DNA from: Limiplasma sp048370855 | GTDB lineage: Bacteria > Bacillota > Clostridia > Christensenellales > Aristaeellaceae | Length of the DNA: 64,000 nucleotides | NCBI GenBank assembly: GCA_048370855.1 | Contig: DBGEOK010000111.1 | Coordinates: 1-64,000 of the forward strand | Direction of reading: 5' to 3' | In this document: positions 59,023 through 64,000 of the stretch, one piece after another | Layout: each line of letters starts with the position of its first letter | Numbering within the stretch: position 1 is the stretch's first letter | The notes under the pieces: generated by a model | What the model was told of the DNA's origin: nothing | What the model saw: only the letters and a program-made list of their open reading frames with translations | The model's database searches: none | Made by a program: the position numbers and the translations under genes

Positions 59023-59910
59023 TTATTGCTTTGGTTCTGCGGTTTCTTTCGGGTGCTGCTTTCCCTGAACGTCGATGGTGGTTTCTCCCTCGAGCAGGAT
59101 TTCGCTGACGGGAATAATCTTGTACCCCAGTCCCTGGTAATGCTTGATGACCGTGGGCAGCGCGTTGACAATATCGTTGCTGTCGTTGTGGAACAGCACG
59201 ATATCGCCGTTATCGACGCGGTAGGTGCATTGCTTGATGATATCCGCCGTTCCACGGTCCTTCCAATCCAGGCTGTCAATGCTCCATTGCACGGCCTCGT
59301 ATCCTTCCGCGCGCGCCACTTGCACGACGCGGTCGCTATAATCTCCGTAAGGCGGGCGGAAAAGCGTCGGGCGCACCCCTGTTAGCTTTTCCACTTTGTC
59401 GCTCATGATACGCAGTTCATCCCGGATGGCTTGCTCGCCAAGCTGGCTCATGTGCGGGTGCGAGTTGGAATGATTGCCGATTTCATGCCCGCGCGCGAAT
59501 ATTTCCTGAACCATATCCGGGTATTTGTCCACCCATCCGCCTACGAGAAAGAAGGTCGTTTTGACGTCGTGCTCGTCAAGAATATCCAGGATGGACAGCG
59601 TCTTATCCGCGCCCCAGGAGGCGTCGAAGCTGATGGCAAGTACTTTGTCGGGGCGTTCGACGCAGTAGACCGGCAGCTCGCGCTTTTTGGCCACCACGGC
59701 GGTGGCGGGGTCGCTCAGCCCGACGACGTAGGCCGTTGAGAGCGCGGCGAGGCAAAGGACGAGGCCGGCCTGTGTAACGGCCCGGCGCGTTTTATCCTTG
59801 CCCCAAAGCGCCTTGAAACGCTCGAAAGGTCCGGCGCGCGGGGGCTTGCTTTCGGGCGGCGGTTGAAGGGTCAGCCCCTTTTCCCGGAGCCTGAGGGGTT
59901 TATTGCTCAT
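59023..59910 (-). CDS. PdaB-like polysaccharide deacetylase
   Basis: A 295-residue membrane-anchored CE4 protein. After a cytoplasmic stretch of about 45 residues, a membrane segment (VTQAGLVLCLAALSTAYVVG) leads to the NodB domain. Its motifs are SFDASWGADKT near residue 95, GNHSNSHPHM near residue 150 (metal His pair), RPPYGDYSD near residue 185 and LFHND near residue 250. The FDASWG form, in place of FDDGP, is the PdaB/YlxY variant linked to sporulation. AAAGGAGG lies seven bases before the ATG at 59910. It is followed at 14 bases by the SSB-like gene. Confidence 0.92.
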   Translation of the reverse strand: MSNKPLRLREKGLTLQPPPESKPPRAGPFERFKALWGKDKTRRAVTQAGLVLCLAALSTAYVVGLSDPATAVVAKKRELPVYCVERPDKVLAISFDASWGADKTLSILDILDEHDVKTTFFLVGGWVDKYPDMVQEIFARGHEIGNHSNSHPHMSQLGEQAIRDELRIMSDKVEKLTGVRPTLFRPPYGDYSDRVVQVARAEGYEAVQWSIDSLDWKDRGTADIIKQCTYRVDNGDIVLFHNDSNDIVNALPTVIKHYQGLGYKIIPVSEILLEGETTIDVQGKQHPKETAEPKQ

Positions 59911-60007
59911 TCGTGTCCCTCCTTTTACGCATGTATCTATGTGCCGGGGAAGGAGGGTATGCCCCAGGGTGCGGAACTTCGTCAAAAGAAGTGGAGGTTC
60001 GCCAAAG

Positions 60008-60046
60008 AAAGCCCGCCTCCGGCAAGACAGGCCGGGGCGGGCTTTC
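60008..60046. terminator. Terminator between the hydroxyacid dehydrogenase and deacetylase genes
   Basis: GAAAGCCCGCC pairs with GGCGGGCTTTC (60036-60046), with an inner CCGGC/GCCGG stem. On the minus strand it is followed by TTTGG and would end the dehydrogenase transcript 106 bases after its stop. Confidence 0.75.
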
Positions 60047-60151
60047 GATTTCAAGCAAAAGGGTTGCCGGTTGAAAAACAGGCCATGGGGCGCGCTTAAC
60101 CGGAAAGGGCCGATGACGCCGCGCATAGGAAACGCGGCCCAATTTTCGCGC

Positions 60152-61117
60152 TTAGACCCGCGAAAGCGCTTCAGGGTTGAGGAGATTTTGAGGCGGGCGT
60201 CCCGCCAGCGCGTCCAGGATTCGCTCGCTGGCAGCTTCGGCCATACGCCTTCTGGTCCTTTCGGTATTGCTGCCGGCGTGCGGGGTCAACAGCACGTTAT
60301 CCAAGGTGAAAAACGCGGGGTTCACGTCCGGCTCTGCCGTAAATACGTCCAGGCCCGCGCCCGCGATGCGGCGGGCCCGCAGCGCTTCGAGCAGCGCGGC
60401 CTCGTCTACGACAGGGCCGCGCGCCGTGTTAACCAAAAACGCCGTGGGCTTCATCCGGGCGATCATCGCCCTGGAAATCAGACCGTCCGTTTCCGGCGTA
60501 TGCGGGCAATGAACGCTGATGAAATCCGCTTCGGCCATGAGGGCGCTAAGCGGAACGCGGAGGTCGCCCAAGGCGTCCCGTTCGGGCTTGGGGGTTCTGG
60601 ACGTATAGAGCACGCGCATCCCCATCGCGCGGCCAAAATCCGCCACACGGCTCCCGATGCGCCCCATGCCTACAATGCCCAGCGCCGCGCCCTCCAGCGA
60701 GGCCCCCATGCGCCGCCCCATGACGAAGACCTCTTGGCCGGGAAGGGAGCGGACGGCCGCGTCCAGCTCCGGAAGGCGGCGCGCCAGCGCCAGGATATGC
60801 GCGGCGGCCAGCTCCGCCGTAGGCGCGGTCACGCAGTCCGGAATGTTGACGACCGGAACGCGCCGCTTTGTCGCGGCTTCGACGTCGATTGCATCATAGC
60901 CCGCCCCGTAGCAAACAATGATTTTGAGCCGCCCGGCGGACAAGATCATCTCGCGGTCCAGGGGAGAGCAGGCGAGCACGGCGTCCGCGCTGGGCAGCAA
61001 ATCGAGCATTTCAGCTCGGGTAAAGGCTTTGCCGGGCTTGGGAATCAAAAGCTCATGGCCTTGAAGGCTGTGAAAGCCCTCCGCCGGAACGCCGAAGGAA
61101 ATCAGGATTCTCGCCAT
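60152..61117 (-). CDS. D-isomer-specific 2-hydroxyacid dehydrogenase
   Basis: A 321-residue NAD(P)-dependent dehydrogenase. The nucleotide site is GIVGMGRIGSRVADFGRAMGM near residue 150. The catalytic Arg is in VNTARGPVVDEAAL near residue 235, the Glu in GAGLDVFTAEPDVNP and the His in LLTPHAGSNTERTR near residue 285. The closest activities are glyoxylate/hydroxypyruvate and gluconate 2-reductases; the exact substrate is not readable. GAAAGGTGG precedes the ATG at 61117. A longer reading that extends past 61800 is antisense to the FAD gene and is not used. Confidence 0.9.
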   Translation of the reverse strand: MARILISFGVPAEGFHSLQGHELLIPKPGKAFTRAEMLDLLPSADAVLACSPLDREMILSAGRLKIIVCYGAGYDAIDVEAATKRRVPVVNIPDCVTAPTAELAAAHILALARRLPELDAAVRSLPGQEVFVMGRRMGASLEGAALGIVGMGRIGSRVADFGRAMGMRVLYTSRTPKPERDALGDLRVPLSALMAEADFISVHCPHTPETDGLISRAMIARMKPTAFLVNTARGPVVDEAALLEALRARRIAGAGLDVFTAEPDVNPAFFTLDNVLLTPHAGSNTERTRRRMAEAASERILDALAGRPPQNLLNPEALSRV

Positions 61118-61163
61118 GCTTTGGCCACCTTTCTGCACTGGGACAGCGTAAAACAGCACCGCT

Positions 61164-61192
61164 ATCATAGCAGGAACGGAGCGCCGGGGCAA
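61164..61192 (-). promoter_or_regulatory. Promoter of the 2-hydroxyacid dehydrogenase gene
   Basis: Minus strand TTGCCC (61187-61192), a 17-base spacer and TATGAT (61164-61169), 47 bases before the ATG. Confidence 0.6.
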
Positions 61193-61383
61193 GGGCCGGG
61201 GGTGCGGAAACAAGGGATTTAATATAGTCTGAAGGGACTGGCCGCGGTGCTCGTTTGAAAGCCCCGCGCGGCGCGCCCCATGTTTCCGTCCTAACGAAAA
61301 AAGCGGCGCGCTTTCAAGCCGGCGGGGCGCATGCTTTATCTGCCCCGCGGGCAATCTAAGCCCAAAACGACGCGGAGGCGACC

Positions 61384-62751
61384 ATGCAGCAAAAATCCTT
61401 TTGGGTCCAAAACGAGCAGCCAGCTTTTCCCGTGTTGCGCGGGAGGCGCAACGCGGACGCCGTGGTAATCGGCGGGGGCCTGAGCGGCTTGACGGTGGCG
61501 CTGTGGCTGAGCAAGGCGGGCCTGCGCGTAATTTTGTTGGAAGCGCGCACGCTTGGCAGCGGGGCTTCCTCCAGGTGCGCCGGCATGGCGAGCCTGAGCA
61601 ACGGGCTTTTCTACGACCGCGTGGAACGGCGGATGGGGTTGGAGGTCGCGGCCGCTTACGCGCAGACGCAGCTAAGCGCGTTTCAAGCCCTGCGCGACCT
61701 TGCCCGCGAGCAAGGCGAAGCGGTTGGCTGGCGCGATATCGACGCCTATGTGGTCGGCGATTCTGAAAAGGAAGACGGTTCCCTCGCGCGGGAGGCGGAG
61801 GCCATGCGGCGCGCGGGTATAAACGCAACGCTTGCGAAGCCTACCCAATGTCCGCTGCCGGCGTCTCAGTCCATACTGATGAGGGATATGGCGACGCTCC
61901 ATCCCATCCGTTACCTGCGGCAACTGGCCCGGCAGGCGCAGGAGCTGGGCTTAAAGGTCTTTGAGCAATCCCGCGTGACGGCGCTGGAAACCAACCTGGT
62001 TTATACGGAGCGGGGCAGCGTGCTCGCGCCCTATTTGGTGGTTGCAACGGGTTATCCGGTGGTGAATACGCCCGGCTGGTACTTTCTGCGAATGACGCAG
62101 CGCCAAGGCTATCTGGCGCCGCTGGAGGGCGGCGCGGCGTTTGGCGGCATGTACTTTGACGCGAACGGGCGGTATGCCCTGCGCAGGCTGAGGGAAGGCA
62201 TGCTGCTTCAAATGGACTTCGGGCGCGTAGGAACGCGCGTTCACGACCAGCCGGAGAAGCGCTTTCAGGAGGTCTACGCCCCCTATCTAGAGGGCGCGCG
62301 ACCCGGCCGGATCGAGGGCGGCATCGACGCCTATTCCGCCGACGGATTACCTTATATCGGCGCATACAGCAAAAAAACGCCCAATCTGTTTGTAGCCTCC
62401 GGATACGGAGGACGGGGCCTGATTGGCAGCATGGTCGCCGCTCAGGCTATCAGCGCAAAGATCCTTGGCCTGCCGGGCGAAGGCTACGGCGTTTATTCAG
62501 GCCAGCGCCGCGGAGCGGGCGTATTCAGCGACGAGTGCAAAACCCTGTTTTCCATTGGGGGCCGCTACCTGCGGGGCATGACGCGCGTGCATGCGCCGCG
62601 TTGCCCGCACCTGGGCTGCAAGCTGGTATACAGGCCCCAGAGCCGCATGTGGGAATGCCCGTGTCACGGCTCCCGCTTTGACGATATCGGCCATGTGCTG
62701 AACGCGCCCGCCATCCACGACGCCCCAATTCATCACAGAAGGGGAGGCTGA
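61384..62751 (+). CDS. FAD-dependent oxidoreductase with C-terminal Rieske 2Fe-2S domain
   Basis: A 455-residue fusion. Residues 20-375 form a DAO-type FAD domain (ADAVVIGGGLSGLTVALWLSKAGLRVILLEA, then YLVVATGYPV and the FVASGYGGRGL FAD loop). Residues 385-455 form a Rieske domain with CPHLGCKL and CPCHGSRF, giving the two Cys and two His ligands. The same architecture occurs in Bacillus YhfW-type proteins of unknown substrate; an amine or amino acid oxidation coupled to the cluster is likely. GGAGG stands five bases before the ATG. Confidence 0.9.
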   Translation: MQQKSFWVQNEQPAFPVLRGRRNADAVVIGGGLSGLTVALWLSKAGLRVILLEARTLGSGASSRCAGMASLSNGLFYDRVERRMGLEVAAAYAQTQLSAFQALRDLAREQGEAVGWRDIDAYVVGDSEKEDGSLAREAEAMRRAGINATLAKPTQCPLPASQSILMRDMATLHPIRYLRQLARQAQELGLKVFEQSRVTALETNLVYTERGSVLAPYLVVATGYPVVNTPGWYFLRMTQRQGYLAPLEGGAAFGGMYFDANGRYALRRLREGMLLQMDFGRVGTRVHDQPEKRFQEVYAPYLEGARPGRIEGGIDAYSADGLPYIGAYSKKTPNLFVASGYGGRGLIGSMVAAQAISAKILGLPGEGYGVYSGQRRGAGVFSDECKTLFSIGGRYLRGMTRVHAPRCPHLGCKLVYRPQSRMWECPCHGSRFDDIGHVLNAPAIHDAPIHHRRGG

Positions 62752-62828
62752 GCGTCCCTTCTTCCAGCGCCATCAGGCATTGCGCGGCATAGCATGCGCA
62801 TAGGCTGTGGGGGGAGGCGGTGGAAGCG

Positions 62829-63689
62829 ATGAACGCTCGGTCGTTACGTTGGGAATGGTATGTTTTTGTGGTATGCTGCGTCTTTGGGCTTCTGGCCAGA
62901 TTTTTGCCGGCGGCGGAGCAGGACGTATCCGGGGAGGGCGAAGCGGTATTTGTGCCAATCGTAATGTATCACAGCCTGCTGAAAGACCCCGCCAGAGCCA
63001 ACGATTACACGGTATCTCCCGCGACGTTGGAAGCCGATTTGAAATACCTGGCCGCGGAGGGATATGAGACCGTGGTGATCCAGGACTTGATCGATTATGT
63101 GTATCTTGGGGAGCCCTTGCCGGACAAGCCGGTGATCCTCACCTTTGACGACGGACACCTGAACACGATGATCTATGGCCTGCCGCTGTTGCAGAAATAT
63201 CACGCGAAGGCCGTGGTATCCGTGGTGGGAGCCTATGTGGAGGAGGCCGTGCGCCAGAACGACCCAAACCCGCAGTATGCTTACCTGACCTGGGAGGATC
63301 TGAAAGCGTTGCGGGATTCGGGCTGCTTTGAAATTCAAAACCATTCCTACAATCTGCACAACAACAAAAGCGTGATGGGCGTCAAGCGCAAAAGCGGCGA
63401 GGTGCTGGCAACCTATCAGGAACGGCTTTCGAGCGACGTGCTGAAAATGCAGAAGGCGCTGTACGAGCATGCTGGCATTAACGCGACGGCGTTTACCTAT
63501 CCTTACGGGTTATTTGAAAAGGAAGGGGAGCAGGTGCTTCGGGAGCTGGGTTTCCTGGCGACGATGACCTGCGAGGAAAAACCGAATTATGTTTCGCGCA
63601 GCCCCGAAAGCCTTTTCCTGTTAAAGCGGTATAACCGCCCCGCGGGCCTGTCCACGGCCCGGTTTATGAAAAAGGCGCTGAAGCGTTGA
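62829..63689 (+). CDS. Polysaccharide deacetylase (PgaB/IcaB-like CE4)
   Basis: A 286-residue exported or membrane-anchored CE4 enzyme. An N-terminal hydrophobic segment (YVFVVCCVFGLLARFL) precedes VPIVMYHSL, VILTFDDGHLNTMIYGLPLLQKY with the catalytic Asp pair near residue 105, FEIQNHSYNLH with the metal His residues near residue 170 and FTYPYG near residue 225. The pattern fits N-deacetylation of poly-N-acetylglucosamine or peptidoglycan. The start is uncertain: ATG at 62829 has GGAGG 11 bases upstream, while a GTG at 62820 is only two bases from it. Confidence 0.9.
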   Translation: MNARSLRWEWYVFVVCCVFGLLARFLPAAEQDVSGEGEAVFVPIVMYHSLLKDPARANDYTVSPATLEADLKYLAAEGYETVVIQDLIDYVYLGEPLPDKPVILTFDDGHLNTMIYGLPLLQKYHAKAVVSVVGAYVEEAVRQNDPNPQYAYLTWEDLKALRDSGCFEIQNHSYNLHNNKSVMGVKRKSGEVLATYQERLSSDVLKMQKALYEHAGINATAFTYPYGLFEKEGEQVLRELGFLATMTCEEKPNYVSRSPESLFLLKRYNRPAGLSTARFMKKALKR

Positions 63690-63714
63690 GGGCCGGAGCG
63701 CCTCCTCCGGCGAA

Positions 63715-63751
63715 GGCGGGCGTTCCAACCGGAACGCCCGCCCGCTTTTTT
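63715..63751 (+). terminator. Terminator after the deacetylase gene
   Basis: GGCGGGCGTTCC (63715-63726) pairs perfectly with GGAACGCCCGCC (63731-63742) around AACC and is followed by CGCTTTTTTC. It separates the converging deacetylase and asparagine synthase genes. Confidence 0.9.
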
Positions 63752-64000
63752 CTATGCCAGCCGCACATGGTAATCCGTCATCCAGGCGTTGACCTGTACC
63801 ATATAGGCGATGGTCTGTGGCGTGGTCATGAGCCCGCCGTACCAAGGGACGGCGCAATCGCCGGCGAGCAGCGCCTCGAGCTGCTCCCGCCGCGCAAGCT
63901 TGAGCAGGGGCGAGTCCGGGCTGTCCAGCACCTGGCGCAGCATACCCTCCACGGCGGCGCGGTAGGCTGGGCAAGAAGCGTTTGGGTCAGGGCTTTTCTT
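63752..64000 (-). CDS. asnB: Asparagine synthase (glutamine-hydrolysing), C-terminal end
   Basis: Partial gene; the frame is open to the window edge and ends at a TAG at 63752-63754. The visible 82 residues match the end of AsnB: a KSPDPNASCPAYRAAVEGML stretch, LDSPDSPLLKLARREQLEALL, then the characteristic WYGGLMTTPQTIAYMVQVNAWMTDYHV. AsnB makes asparagine from aspartate, glutamine and ATP. The catalytic domains lie outside the window, so the call rests on the tail only. Confidence 0.75.
   Translation of the reverse strand, partial: KKSPDPNASCPAYRAAVEGMLRQVLDSPDSPLLKLARREQLEALLAGDCAVPWYGGLMTTPQTIAYMVQVNAWMTDYHVRLA

Noticed and set aside
60152..61828. 558-codon reading of the hydroxyacid dehydrogenase
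   Set aside because: The first 237 codons are antisense to the FAD-Rieske gene; the true ATG at 61117 has a good ribosome site.
1..64000. CRISPR array, tRNA, rRNA, prophage or transposase
   Set aside because: No spaced direct-repeat array, no tRNA-like TTCGAATC arms with acceptor pairing and no phage or transposase motif were noticed in reading; a tRNA or covariance-model scan would be decisive.

Overview
This window comes from a GC-rich (about 60 % by eye) low-complexity-poor bacterial chromosome that reads as a member of the Clostridia or a close Firmicutes relative. The evidence is the gene neighbourhoods: a dcw cluster with a SpoVD/FtsI-type PBP carrying PASTA domains, the yicC-remA-gmk-rpoZ-coaBC block, lonB-lonA-engB, the glgB-glgC-glgD-glgA operon with the Firmicutes-type GlgD subunit, and a PdaB-like polysaccharide deacetylase. 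Consensus sigma-A promoters and AAGGAGG ribosome binding sites are common, and TTG and GTG starts are used repeatedly. No rRNA, tRNA, CRISPR array, prophage or transposase gene was seen.

Layout. 1-8029: dcw cell-wall cluster read leftwards (mraZ, ftsL-like, PBP, murE, mraY, murD, ftsW), with rsmH and murF missing from their usual places. 8129-11102: phosphoesterase, zinc-ribbon protein, secreted CAP protein, the first copy of an interspersed repeat, and a small unknown gene. 11255-19673: engB, lon, lonB, coaBC, rpoZ, gmk, remA, yicC. 19759-25336: an AT-richer secreted orphan, an XRE regulator, a two-gene SufCB iron-sulfur system, a hydrolase and a PanE-like reductase.

25440-40185: a long leftward catabolic operon headed by a YheO/DauR-type regulator. 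It contains an M20 amidohydrolase, a complete ribose-type ABC importer, an unknown TIM-barrel-like protein, a metallo-beta-lactamase-fold protein, an N-acyl-D-amino-acid deacylase, RidA, a D-threonine-aldolase-family PLP enzyme, a DapA-family aldolase, a KDPG/KHG aldolase and KDG kinase. Together these fit import, deacetylation and deamination of an oxidised amino sugar (N-acetylglucosaminate) or another N-acyl-D-amino acid, with entry through KDG and KDPG. 40629-44407: a second, IclR-controlled KDG module (KduD/Gno-type dehydrogenase, KDG kinase, KDPG aldolase fused to a VOC-like domain).

44452-49362: mgtE and a GGDEF/EAL gene separated and flanked by three further copies of the same multi-hairpin repeat. 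mgtE has a leader of about 270 nt that can fold into a three-way junction and contains a 31-codon upstream ORF. 49355-64000: a DUF362/ferredoxin protein, the glycogen operon, NagZ-type GH3, a two-OB-fold SSB, two polysaccharide deacetylases, a 2-hydroxyacid dehydrogenase, a FAD-Rieske protein and the C-terminal end of asparagine synthase.

The observations most worth following are the oxidised-amino-sugar operon, the structured mgtE leader with its small ORF, and the four-copy repeat that sits between duplicated palindromes.
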